From positions 1 through 53,126 of the forward strand of contig JAIRMF010000079.1 in the NCBI GenBank assembly GCA_031258895.1: 53,126 nt of DNA, read 5' to 3'. Under the pieces are notes generated by a model, which saw nothing but the letters and a program-made list of their open reading frames with translations, did no database searches and was not told the origin of the DNA. Source of the DNA: Dysgonamonadaceae bacterium (GTDB lineage Bacteria; Bacteroidota; Bacteroidia; Bacteroidales; Azobacteroidaceae). This document shows, piece after piece, positions 1 through 7,131 of this stretch; position 1 is the stretch's first letter; the number at the start of each line of letters is the position of its first letter. Position numbers and translations under genes: made by a program.

Positions 1-4
1 ACTG

Positions 5-12
5 CAAAGGTA
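5..12 (-). promoter_or_regulatory. possible leftward -7 promoter element
   Basis: On the minus strand this reads TACCTTTG, the Bacteroidota -7 consensus (TAnnTTTG). It would drive a gene beyond the left edge, divergent from rplY. No convincing TTTG -33 box lies at the usual distance, so the call is tentative. Confidence 0.35.
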
Positions 13-51
13 CAATTTTTTTTAAAATAAAGACTTTTTCCAAACATTATT

Positions 52-82
52 TTTGCCGTTTTAAAAAAATATCTTACCTTTG
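52..82 (+). promoter_or_regulatory. promoter of the rplY-pth-hslR operon
   Basis: TTTG at 52-55 and TACCTTTG at 75-82 are separated by 19 bases, an exact match to the Bacteroidota sigma-70 (-33/-7) pattern. Transcription should begin near 88-92, giving a leader of about 60 bases before the rplY start. The leader contains an 8-bp inverted repeat (92-99 with 123-130). Confidence 0.8.
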
Positions 83-91
83 CACCCGCTT

Positions 92-130
92 TTAAGATTC
101 CGTGTGATGGGAAATTGGGGCAAATCTTAA
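92..130 (+). repeat. inverted repeat in the rplY leader
   Basis: TTAAGATT (92-99) pairs perfectly with AATCTTAA (123-130) around a 23-base loop. It lies wholly between the predicted transcription start and the rplY start codon, so it would form in the mRNA leader. No T-tract follows, so it is not an obvious terminator. Confidence 0.4.
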
Positions 131-152
131 TTTTGAGTAACACAAAAAAAAT

Positions 153-734
153 ATGAAAACATTTAAATTAACAGGCTCTCTTCGTGAGGGCACAGGTAAA
201 AAAGCCGCAAAGGCTTACCGGAAACAGGCGCTGATTCCCTCTGTTTTGTACGGCGGAGAAGGGGTCGTCCACTTCAACGTAACAAAAGAAGGCGTTCGAA
301 AACTCGTTTATACGCCCGAAGTCCTTATCGTCGATTTGACCGTAGAAGAAAAGAACTGCAAGGCTATCGTTAAAGAATTGCAGTTTCACCCCGTCAGTGA
401 CGAAATTCTGCACATTGATTTCCTGCAAATCTTCGAGAATAAACCTGTTACAATCGAAATTCCCGTTTCTCTCGAGGGTTTGGCGGAAGGCGTACGTTCG
501 GGCGGCAAACTGTCGCAGGAACTTCGTAAGCTGAAAGTTAAAGGTATCTACACCAATTTTCCTGAGAAACTTACTATCAACGTTGAAAAACTTGGGCTTG
601 GAAAAGTTATCAAGGTTGGCGATCTTGCCTTTGAAAACCTTGAAATACTAAACACTAAGGACAACGTGGTTGCAGCAGTGAAATTGACCCGCGCAGCGCG
701 TGGCGCAGCGGCAACCGCTTCGGAAAGTAAATAA
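153..734 (+). CDS. rplY: 50S ribosomal protein L25 (long, Ctc/TL5 type)
   Basis: The 193-aa product is the two-domain form of L25. An N-terminal 5S rRNA-binding domain (about residues 1-95, opening with the LTGSLREGTGKKAAKAYR region) is followed by a C-terminal beta domain (about 97-180) and a short alanine-rich tail. Family knowledge: L25 binds 5S rRNA in the large ribosomal subunit, and the long form was first described as general stress protein Ctc. The start follows a textbook promoter and AT-rich leader. The TAA stop overlaps the ATG of pth by one base, so the two are surely co-transcribed; rplY-pth is a common bacterial pair. Confidence 0.95.
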   Translation: MKTFKLTGSLREGTGKKAAKAYRKQALIPSVLYGGEGVVHFNVTKEGVRKLVYTPEVLIVDLTVEEKNCKAIVKELQFHPVSDEILHIDFLQIFENKPVTIEIPVSLEGLAEGVRSGGKLSQELRKLKVKGIYTNFPEKLTINVEKLGLGKVIKVGDLAFENLEILNTKDNVVAAVKLTRAARGAAATASESK

Positions 735-1300
735 TGAAACTATTGGTCGTGGGGTTGGGCAATCCCGGTGACGAATATGCCGGAACCCGCCACAATGCAG
801 GTTTTATGGTATTGGACGCTTTCGCAGAAGCGTCCAATACTGTTTTTGACGTGAACCGTCGCTATGGAGCGATAGCTGAAGTGCGCCTGAAAAACCGGCA
901 ACTTATCCTGCTTAAGCCGTATACTTACATGAATTTGAGTGGAAATGCCGTGCGTTACTGGATGCAAAAAGAAAGAATTTCCCTGCAGAATTTGTTGATT
1001 GTAGTCGATGACCTCGCCCTACCTTTCGGTACACTTCGCCTCAAACCTAAAGGGAGCGACGCCGGACATAACGGACTGAAATCGATTCAAGCAGCGCTCG
1101 GTACTGAAGAATACAGTCGCCTGCGGTTCGGCATCGGTAGCGATTTCCGAAAAGGAGTGCAGATTGATTTTGTCCTTAGTAGATTCAGTGTAGAAGAACA
1201 ACTTGCGCTTCCCGTTCGTATCGGTTTTGCCATCGAGATGGTGAAATCATTCTGCCTTCAAGGTGTTGAGGCAACCATGAATTGTTACAACAACAAATAA
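734..1300 (+). CDS. pth: peptidyl-tRNA hydrolase
   Basis: This 188-aa enzyme releases peptides from peptidyl-tRNAs that drop off ribosomes. The opening GLGNPGDEYAGTRHNAGF contains the conserved Asn10 and catalytic His20. The YMNLSG segment, VVDDLALPFG (catalytic-network Asp) and GSDAGHNGLKSI (substrate-binding Asn) follow in the family order. Length matches bacterial Pth. It starts inside the rplY stop codon and ends inside the hslR start codon (one-base overlaps on both sides), so the three genes form a translationally coupled operon. Confidence 0.97.
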   Translation: MKLLVVGLGNPGDEYAGTRHNAGFMVLDAFAEASNTVFDVNRRYGAIAEVRLKNRQLILLKPYTYMNLSGNAVRYWMQKERISLQNLLIVVDDLALPFGTLRLKPKGSDAGHNGLKSIQAALGTEEYSRLRFGIGSDFRKGVQIDFVLSRFSVEEQLALPVRIGFAIEMVKSFCLQGVEATMNCYNNK

Positions 1301-1677
1301 TGGATGAGACAGGGTTGAGGGTCGACAAGTGGCTTTGGGCAGTGCGTATTTTCAAAACCCGTACAATTGCGCTGGAGGAATGTCGGAAGAATCGCGTAAC
1401 GGTCAACAGCGCTCCCGCAAAACCTTCGCGTTTGGTTAAAGTCGGAGATACTGTTACCGTTCGTAAACCTCCGGTTACTTATACCTTCAAAGTTCTTGCG
1501 GTGACCGACAGCAGAGTGAGCGCAAAGCTTGCGACCGGATACGTTGAAGATATTACTCCCGCTGAGCAACACGATCTGAGGTTTCCGCATACCGACGGAT
1601 TTATCAACCGTAAAAAAGGCGCAGGGCGACCAACAAAGAAAGAGCGACGTGAGCTTGATGGGTTCTTTGAACTTTAG
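1300..1677 (+). CDS. hslR: S4-domain RNA-binding protein, Hsp15 family
   Basis: About 125 aa. Residues 5-60 form an S4 RNA-binding domain (LRVDKWLWAVRIFKTRT...VTVN...VKVGDTVTV), and the C-terminus is basic (RKKGAGRPTKKERRELD). Hsp15 proteins bind stalled 50S subunits carrying peptidyl-tRNA, which fits its place directly after pth. An upstream in-frame TTG at 1282 would add six residues, but ATG at 1300 overlaps the pth stop by one base, as pth does with rplY, and gives the usual short N-terminus. No clear terminator was seen after the gene. Confidence 0.9.
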   Translation: MDETGLRVDKWLWAVRIFKTRTIALEECRKNRVTVNSAPAKPSRLVKVGDTVTVRKPPVTYTFKVLAVTDSRVSAKLATGYVEDITPAEQHDLRFPHTDGFINRKKGAGRPTKKERRELDGFFEL

Positions 1678-2099
1678 TCCTCAGTTTGTTTTGCAAAGAC
1701 TACGTTGAACAAAGGGGACGTCTTTGCTCTCCGATTTTGTGCGATCTTGCATCATCCAAATAAAATGTGCGTAACAAATAACCGCGTTAAAATTAAATTA
1801 CAGGAATATAACAGCTTGATGATTGTCAAAATGCCGGCGAAAAAACTACTCCTTGACTATCGAAAACGTTACAACATTAGACCCTCTGTATGAGCCAATA
1901 CCGTGTAGCTTGCAAATTGTATTCCCCTCATTTACATCGTTCTTGAACTAAAGATTGTAATCCTTGCCGAGGAAAAGACGAACAACGCCCTTCAATGCAC
2001 CGTATAACACACCGTGGGATCAAACTTTGCTACGAAATAAACAAAATAAATATGAGAAATTATTTTACTACCTTTGTGGATCATTAACCAAAATGTGTT
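1678..2099. other. intergenic region, 422 bases
   Basis: No supported gene. Short open frames at 1705-1893 and 1964-2185 show no recognisable motif, and the second overlaps the start of the following lipoprotein gene. The only signal is a -7 element, TACCTTTG, at 2069-2076. Confidence 0.6.
2069..2076 (+). promoter_or_regulatory. -7 promoter element upstream of DUF3298 lipoprotein
   Basis: TACCTTTG matches the Bacteroidota -7 consensus 24 bases before the start codon at 2100. The nearest TTTG (2026-2029) is too far for a standard -33 box. Confidence 0.55.
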
Positions 2100-2945
2100 A
2101 TGTCAATGAAAGGGAAAAAATGCGGAGTGTTAATATCTGTCGTAATAACGGCAATCGTTATCGTCGGAGTCCTGTCGTGCAATAAAACAAAATTACAGGT
2201 GGAACCGAAAATACGGTTCGAGGTGATAAAACAAAATAAATTGTTAGGGTCAGATTCCGGCAAATTTGCACATAAATTTATGCTTGATATCGAATTTGTA
2301 TATCCGTCATACCATAAAGATACAACCAAGCTCCGTGAACTGCAAAGAGTATTTATGGAAAAATTCTTTACCGAACAACAACGTGATTTTAACCCGAAAA
2401 CCGCAATAGATAGCCTCACCGTCATAATGCAATCATATTACGATTCAATATTTACATCGGAAGTGCAAAATATATATACAAGTGGCGATAGCGTCCCCGT
2501 CTATTACCTGAATATTAAAAATGAAGTGGTGTTCAATGACAATAAAATAATATCGTTCCTCGTCGAAAATGAAGGATATGAAGGCGGAGCACACCCGTCA
2601 CATGAGACTGAAGGATATATATATAATGTTGATGATCAAATTTTTATAAACGAAAACGACATCGAAGGTACAAACTATAAAAAAAATATCGCCGAAATAC
2701 TGTACCTCAAAATAAAGGAACAATACTGCAAAAAAGGGGAAAAACCCGAAGACATCGGATTCGATAAAAATGAAATAATACCAAATAATAACCTTACCGT
2801 CAACGAAAAAGGCATTACATACCACTATAATGAGTACGAAATAGCTCCATATTACCTGGGTAACATCAACATATTCATACCGTTCAACGAACTCGAAATA
2901 TATCTGAAAGCCGGTAACCCTATCGAATACCTGTACAATAAATGA
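2100..2945 (+). CDS. RsiV-like lipoprotein (DUF3298 family)
   Basis: The 281-aa product begins with a hydrophobic stretch ending in a lipobox (VLSC, Cys27), so it is predicted to be a lipoprotein. The body has alternating beta/alpha character. Residues about 160-166, EGGAHP followed by HE, are the hallmark of the DUF3298/RsiV family, and a domain of that kind occupies roughly residues 140-275. In Bacillus the family member RsiV is an anti-sigma factor that binds lysozyme; most Bacteroidota lipoprotein members are uncharacterised. Its stop overlaps rsmG (ATGA). Two starts are possible, ATG at 2100 or 2106. It is unusually rich in ATA and AAA codons compared with purA downstream. Confidence 0.75.
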   Translation: MSMKGKKCGVLISVVITAIVIVGVLSCNKTKLQVEPKIRFEVIKQNKLLGSDSGKFAHKFMLDIEFVYPSYHKDTTKLRELQRVFMEKFFTEQQRDFNPKTAIDSLTVIMQSYYDSIFTSEVQNIYTSGDSVPVYYLNIKNEVVFNDNKIISFLVENEGYEGGAHPSHETEGYIYNVDDQIFINENDIEGTNYKKNIAEILYLKIKEQYCKKGEKPEDIGFDKNEIIPNNNLTVNEKGITYHYNEYEIAPYYLGNINIFIPFNELEIYLKAGNPIEYLYNK

Positions 2946-3577
2946 AAAATCATACAATGAAAATCATACTTGAATATTTCCCGAATCTAACAAATGAACA
3001 GTGCGAACAACTCGAAAAACTCGGACAACTATACCTCGAATGGAACCGAAAAGTTAACCTCATTTCAAGACAAGATACGGACAACCTGTACGAGCGGCAT
3101 ATACTACACTCGCTCTCTATAGCTAAAATATTGCGATTCAAAGATAATACCTCCGTGATCGACATAGGTACCGGCGGAGGATTTCCGGGAATACCTCTTG
3201 CCGTAATGTTTCCTCAGGTCAGATTCTTGCTTGTCGATAGCATCGGGAAAAAAATCAATGTGGTAAAAGATATCGCACGACAAGCAAATATAGATAATGT
3301 CGAATGTGAACAGATAAGGATAGAAAATGAATACAGAAAGTTCGACTTCGCCGTGACAAGAGCCGCAATGTCACTCGAAAACCTCGTGAGAATAGCAAAG
3401 AAAAATATCGCATCCGATAGCCATAACGCAATGCCAAACGGATTCATCTGCCTGAAAGGGGGAAACATAACACAAGAAACAAAACCGTTCGCAAATAGAA
3501 TAATATGCTATAAATTGAGCGATTACCTTAAAGAAAAATTCTTTGAAACTAAAAAAGTGATATATTTGCAGGCTTGA
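2942..3577 (+). CDS. rsmG: 16S rRNA (guanine527-N7)-methyltransferase
   Basis: The 211-aa protein methylates G527 of 16S rRNA using SAM. The N-terminal helical region contains LYLEWNRKVNLISRQD and ERHILHSL, both typical of RsmG/GidB. The SAM-binding loop VIDIGTGGGFPGIPLA is at about residues 73-88, and the later FAVTRAAM motif is also conserved. Loss of this gene is a known cause of low-level streptomycin resistance, but this copy looks intact. The start at 2942 overlaps the previous stop; an internal ATG at 2957 is an equally plausible start and would shorten the protein by five residues. Confidence 0.95.
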   Translation: MKNHTMKIILEYFPNLTNEQCEQLEKLGQLYLEWNRKVNLISRQDTDNLYERHILHSLSIAKILRFKDNTSVIDIGTGGGFPGIPLAVMFPQVRFLLVDSIGKKINVVKDIARQANIDNVECEQIRIENEYRKFDFAVTRAAMSLENLVRIAKKNIASDSHNAMPNGFICLKGGNITQETKPFANRIICYKLSDYLKEKFFETKKVIYLQA

Positions 3578-3633
3578 AATGCAGCATAATAAAAATCCTG
3601 TAACCCGTAAACAAATATCTCACAATATATAAT

Positions 3634-4269
3634 ATGACAGTCAAAAATTTCGTTCTAAATCCATTACGCGTAAATACATACATCATACATGATGAAACTA
3701 AGCAGGCTGCAATAATAGATTGCGGCGCGTACTCAAAAACCGAAAAACAACTGATAGAAAATTATATAAGAGAAGAAGAACTCGTACTAAAATGCGCACT
3801 CAATACTCATCTGCACTTCGATCATATACTCGGAAACAATTTCATCCTCGAAAGATACGGACTTAAACCCCAATACGCAAAAGAAGATGAAGACATGCCG
3901 GGACTCGCAACAGGATCGATGTTCCCCGCGATACCCGTAGTCCACATCAAAACAGATAATTACCTCGAAAACGGAGATGAAATACAGGTCGGAAATATGA
4001 TACTGAAAATAATCCATACACCCGGTCACTCACCCGGAAGCCTCTCATTCTACAATAAACATGGCAATTGCGTGTTTTCCGGCGACACACTCTTCCGACG
4101 CAGCATCGGACGAACCGACCTCTGGGAAGGGGACCTCAATACACTCCTAAAGGTTATCCGTACAAAACTTTTTTCATTGCCCGATAATACAATAATATAC
4201 CCCGGACATGAAGAAATATCGACTATCATAGAAGAAAAATGCGAAAATCCGTACGTTCGAATAACATAA
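3634..4269 (+). CDS. MBL-fold metallo-hydrolase (glyoxalase II-like)
   Basis: A 211-aa metallo-beta-lactamase-fold hydrolase. The zinc motif HLHFDH (residues 59-64) is followed by HTPGHSPGS, GDTLFRRSIGRTD and YPGHE, the standard order of metal ligands in glyoxalase II-like and YcbL-type proteins. The short length lacks the C-terminal domain of true glyoxalase II, so it is more likely a YcbL-type thioester or related hydrolase of unknown substrate. It probably follows rsmG in one transcript (56-base gap). It shares the A-rich, ATA-rich codon use of the two genes before it. Confidence 0.88.
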   Translation: MTVKNFVLNPLRVNTYIIHDETKQAAIIDCGAYSKTEKQLIENYIREEELVLKCALNTHLHFDHILGNNFILERYGLKPQYAKEDEDMPGLATGSMFPAIPVVHIKTDNYLENGDEIQVGNMILKIIHTPGHSPGSLSFYNKHGNCVFSGDTLFRRSIGRTDLWEGDLNTLLKVIRTKLFSLPDNTIIYPGHEEISTIIEEKCENPYVRIT

Positions 4270-4302
4270 TGGAAAAATAAAACATAAATCGTATACGGTG
4301 AA

Positions 4303-4333
4303 TTTGCCAATTCGAAAATTTTTAATACCTTTG
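4303..4333 (+). promoter_or_regulatory. purA promoter
   Basis: TTTG at 4303-4306 and TACCTTTG at 4326-4333 with a 19-base spacer match the Bacteroidota promoter exactly. The purA start codon follows 30 bases after the -7 element. Confidence 0.8.
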
Positions 4334-4362
4334 CATCGTCCTAATATAAAATTACTGCCTGA

Positions 4363-5631
4363 ATGTCTGTTGATGTTTTATTAGGTCTCCAATGGGGAGA
4401 CGAAGGAAAAGGAAAAATAGTGGATGTGCTGACGCCTCGTTACGACGTCATAGCACGATTCCAAGGCGGACCTAATGCCGGACATACTCTGAAATTCGAA
4501 GGGAAGAAATTTGTGCTCCGCTCAATACCCTCCGGTATCTTCCAAAAAGAGAAAATAAATATTATCGGCAGCGGAACGGTGGTAGACCCGCAACTGTTCA
4601 AAGCAGAAATAGAAGCGCTCGAAACTTCGTTAGGCAGCCTGACCTCACGCTTGTATATCTCACGTAAAGCACACCTGATACTGCCTACACACCGCCTGCT
4701 CGACAGCGCATACGAAACAAGTAAAGGCGAAGACAAAATTGGAACTACCGGCAAAGGAATAGGTCCGGCGTATACGGATAAAATCAGTCGTAACGGCTTG
4801 AGAGTGGGAGATATAGAACATGGTTTAGTGGAAAAATATCGTGTAGCCGTAGCTCGTCACAAAACCATGCTCCGACAAATGAACATCAACTATGACCTCG
4901 AACAACTCGAAAAAGATTGGTTTGCAGGAATAGAGACGCTGAAACAATTCCGCCTTATTGACTGCGAGAACTTACTTAACAGTGAACTGCGCGCGGGTAA
5001 AACAGTCCTGGCAGAAGGCGCACAAGGCACTTTGCTCGATATTGACTTCGGCTCCTATCCATTCGTGACGTCCTCAAATACGATATGTGCGGGAGCATGC
5101 ACCGGACTTGGTATAGCACCTTCACGTATCGGTAAAGTCTATGGAGTCTTCAAGGCTTATTGTACACGGGTGGGAGGCGGACCTTTTCCAACTGAGCTTC
5201 TCGATGTGACAGGCGAGATAATTCGCGACCGCGGATTTGAGTATGGCTCCGTAACCGGTCGTCCGCGCCGCTGTGGATGGATTGATCTGGTCGCACTGAG
5301 ATATGCGGTAATGATTGATGGGGTTACAGACTTGATCATGACCAAGTCCGATGTGCTTGATATGTTTGAAACTATCCGCGTCTGCGTTGCTTACGAAATT
5401 GACGGAAAAAAGACAGAAGATTTCCCATACGAGATCGGAGGCAATGTACGGCCGGTCTATGTTGATTTAGCCGGTTGGCAGATTGATATGACAAAAATTC
5501 AGTCAGAGAAAGAGTTCCCCAAAGAATTTAACGCTTACCTCTCGTTCCTCGAAAAAGCCCTCGGGGTGCGGGTAAAAATAGTTTCCGTCGGTCCCGACCG
5601 CGAGCAAACCATTATCCGTTATGAAGAATGA
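4363..5631 (+). CDS. purA: adenylosuccinate synthetase
   Basis: The 422-aa enzyme joins IMP and aspartate using GTP, the first committed step to AMP. The N-terminus has the GTP-binding loop LQWGDEGKGK with the catalytic Asp, then GGPNAGHTL. Later come TTGKGIGPAYTDKISR, LAEGAQGTLLDIDFG, VYGVFKAYCTRVGGGPFPTE and GSVTGRPRRCGWIDL, all in family order. Length is close to the usual 420-430 aa. It has its own promoter and its codon use differs from the AT-rich genes just upstream. Confidence 0.98.
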   Translation: MSVDVLLGLQWGDEGKGKIVDVLTPRYDVIARFQGGPNAGHTLKFEGKKFVLRSIPSGIFQKEKINIIGSGTVVDPQLFKAEIEALETSLGSLTSRLYISRKAHLILPTHRLLDSAYETSKGEDKIGTTGKGIGPAYTDKISRNGLRVGDIEHGLVEKYRVAVARHKTMLRQMNINYDLEQLEKDWFAGIETLKQFRLIDCENLLNSELRAGKTVLAEGAQGTLLDIDFGSYPFVTSSNTICAGACTGLGIAPSRIGKVYGVFKAYCTRVGGGPFPTELLDVTGEIIRDRGFEYGSVTGRPRRCGWIDLVALRYAVMIDGVTDLIMTKSDVLDMFETIRVCVAYEIDGKKTEDFPYEIGGNVRPVYVDLAGWQIDMTKIQSEKEFPKEFNAYLSFLEKALGVRVKIVSVGPDREQTIIRYEE

Positions 5632-5695
5632 CGATATTAGTATGAAAATTGCCGGATGTTTATTTATGGTGTTACACAATTAAAATTAGAAAAAG

Positions 5696-6391
5696 ATGAA
5701 CGTTTACTTATTTTTACTTATCGGAATCGGCGTACTTGGCTGGATCGTTCAGTGGAATCTAAACCGCAAGTTCAAGCTATACTCCCAAATGCTACTCAAC
5801 AATGGAATGACGGGACGCGATGTGGCAGAACGCATGTTAAGCGAAAACGGTATTTCCGACGTAACAGTCCGTTTCACCGGCGGCACGCTGACCGACCACT
5901 ACAATCCGTCCGATAAAACCATCAATCTGAGTGAAAGCGTTTATGCGGGCGACAATGTGGCCGCAGCAGCAGTCGCCGCTCACGAAACAGGGCATGCCAT
6001 TCAACACGCTTATGCCTACGCGCCGCTAAAGATGCGTTCCGCCCTTGTTCCCTTAGTGAGTTTTTCGGGACGGTGGGTTACATGGCTGATACTTGGCGGT
6101 ATGGTACTGCTCGGCATGGGTCAGGTCTTTTTCGGGCAAACTGTTGCCGTTGTGGGTATTGTGCTGTATGGATTGATAACTCTGTTCAGTTTCATCACCC
6201 TTCCGGTCGAAATCAATGCCAGCCAGAGAGCTTTGGCCTGGCTGAGTAGTGCGGGAATCACAAATTCCCACAATGATGAGGCCGCCCGTGATGCATTGCG
6301 CTCCGCAGCGTACACATATGTAGTTGCTGCACTTGGCGCTCTTGCCAACCTTCTGTATTATGTATGGTTATTCTTCGGAAGAAGAGATTGA
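5696..6391 (+). CDS. membrane zinc metallopeptidase, YugP type
   Basis: The 231-aa protein has an N-terminal membrane segment (about residues 2-19), a zinc motif HETGH at residues 96-100, and further membrane segments at about 122-143, 148-170 and 205-226. This layout, with GMTGRDVAERML before the zinc site and LPVEINASQRAL after it, is that of the YugP/Zn_peptidase_2 family. The substrate is unknown. The following gene starts five bases after its stop, so they are probably co-transcribed. No clear promoter was seen in the 64-base gap after purA. Confidence 0.88.
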   Translation: MNVYLFLLIGIGVLGWIVQWNLNRKFKLYSQMLLNNGMTGRDVAERMLSENGISDVTVRFTGGTLTDHYNPSDKTINLSESVYAGDNVAAAAVAAHETGHAIQHAYAYAPLKMRSALVPLVSFSGRWVTWLILGGMVLLGMGQVFFGQTVAVVGIVLYGLITLFSFITLPVEINASQRALAWLSSAGITNSHNDEAARDALRSAAYTYVVAALGALANLLYYVWLFFGRRD

Positions 6392-6395
6392 TTAA

Positions 6396-6971
6396 ATGAA
6401 GATACGGTTGAAATTTATAGGACTTACTTTCAGTCAGGTGCAAACTGGCGCTTACACTGTTATACTCGCCGAGGAAAGCGGAGAGCGTCAGGTCTCTATT
6501 TTGATAGGCACGCCGGAGGCGCAGGCTGTTGCTATCTGTATTGATGGTTTGAAGCCGCCGCGTCCACTCACTCATGACCTGTTTGTTTCGTTTATGGATG
6601 TGATGAACGTTGATCTGAAGGAGGTTTACATATACCGTTACGACGATGGTATTTTCTTCTCTAACCTGATTTTTAGGGAAAATAACACCGAAAATCGCAA
6701 GGAAGTTTATCTTGATTCACGTATCTCGGACGCCATTGCATTGGCTCTGCGTACAGGCGCTGTTATCACAGTCGAAGACAAAGTAATGGCGGAAACAGCT
6801 ATCGCTGTGGGGGATTCGGATTATGTAGGTGATATGGAATACGGACGGGAAGAAAATCCCGAACGGATGGAGGTTTCCGCTTTACAGCAAGCTTTGGAGG
6901 AGGCGATTGAAACGGAAGACTACGAACGGGCCTCATACCTTAGAGATGTAATAAACAGTAGAAAGGAGTAA
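6396..6971 (+). CDS. bifunctional nuclease family protein (DUF151 + UVR domain)
   Basis: 191 aa. The N-terminal 135 residues form a BFN/DUF151 domain (IGTPEAQAVAICIDGLKPPRPLTHD; YLDSRISDAIALALRTG). The C-terminus (about 152-190) is a UvrB/UvrC-type helical motif (LQQALEEAIETEDYERASY). This two-domain form is widespread in Bacteroidota. The family was named for a plant nuclease active on DNA and RNA; the bacterial function is largely unproven. It lies five bases after the YugP gene. A 160-base AT-rich gap follows, holding the promoter of the CotH gene. Confidence 0.9.
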   Translation: MKIRLKFIGLTFSQVQTGAYTVILAEESGERQVSILIGTPEAQAVAICIDGLKPPRPLTHDLFVSFMDVMNVDLKEVYIYRYDDGIFFSNLIFRENNTENRKEVYLDSRISDAIALALRTGAVITVEDKVMAETAIAVGDSDYVGDMEYGREENPERMEVSALQQALEEAIETEDYERASYLRDVINSRKE

Positions 6972-7085
6972 AAAAATAGGGTGCTTTCAAAAATGTAAAA
7001 ATAAAAAAAAGCAGTGTTAGGAAGTTAAATTTACATAAAAAGCCACTTTTTTATTCAAAAGTAATGGTACATAAAAAAAAAGACG

Positions 7086-7093
7086 TATATTTG
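7086..7093 (+). promoter_or_regulatory. -7 promoter element of the CotH/T9SS gene
   Basis: TATATTTG fits TAnnTTTG, 38 bases before the start codon at 7132. No TTTG is found at the -33 position, only A/T-rich sequence. Confidence 0.5.
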
Positions 7094-7131
7094 CATCGAT
7101 AAATTTTTACAAACTTTTAAAGTGCTTTAGC

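Noticed and set aside
1705..1893. 62-codon open frame after hslR
   Set aside because: No start context, no motif and no conserved neighbour relation.
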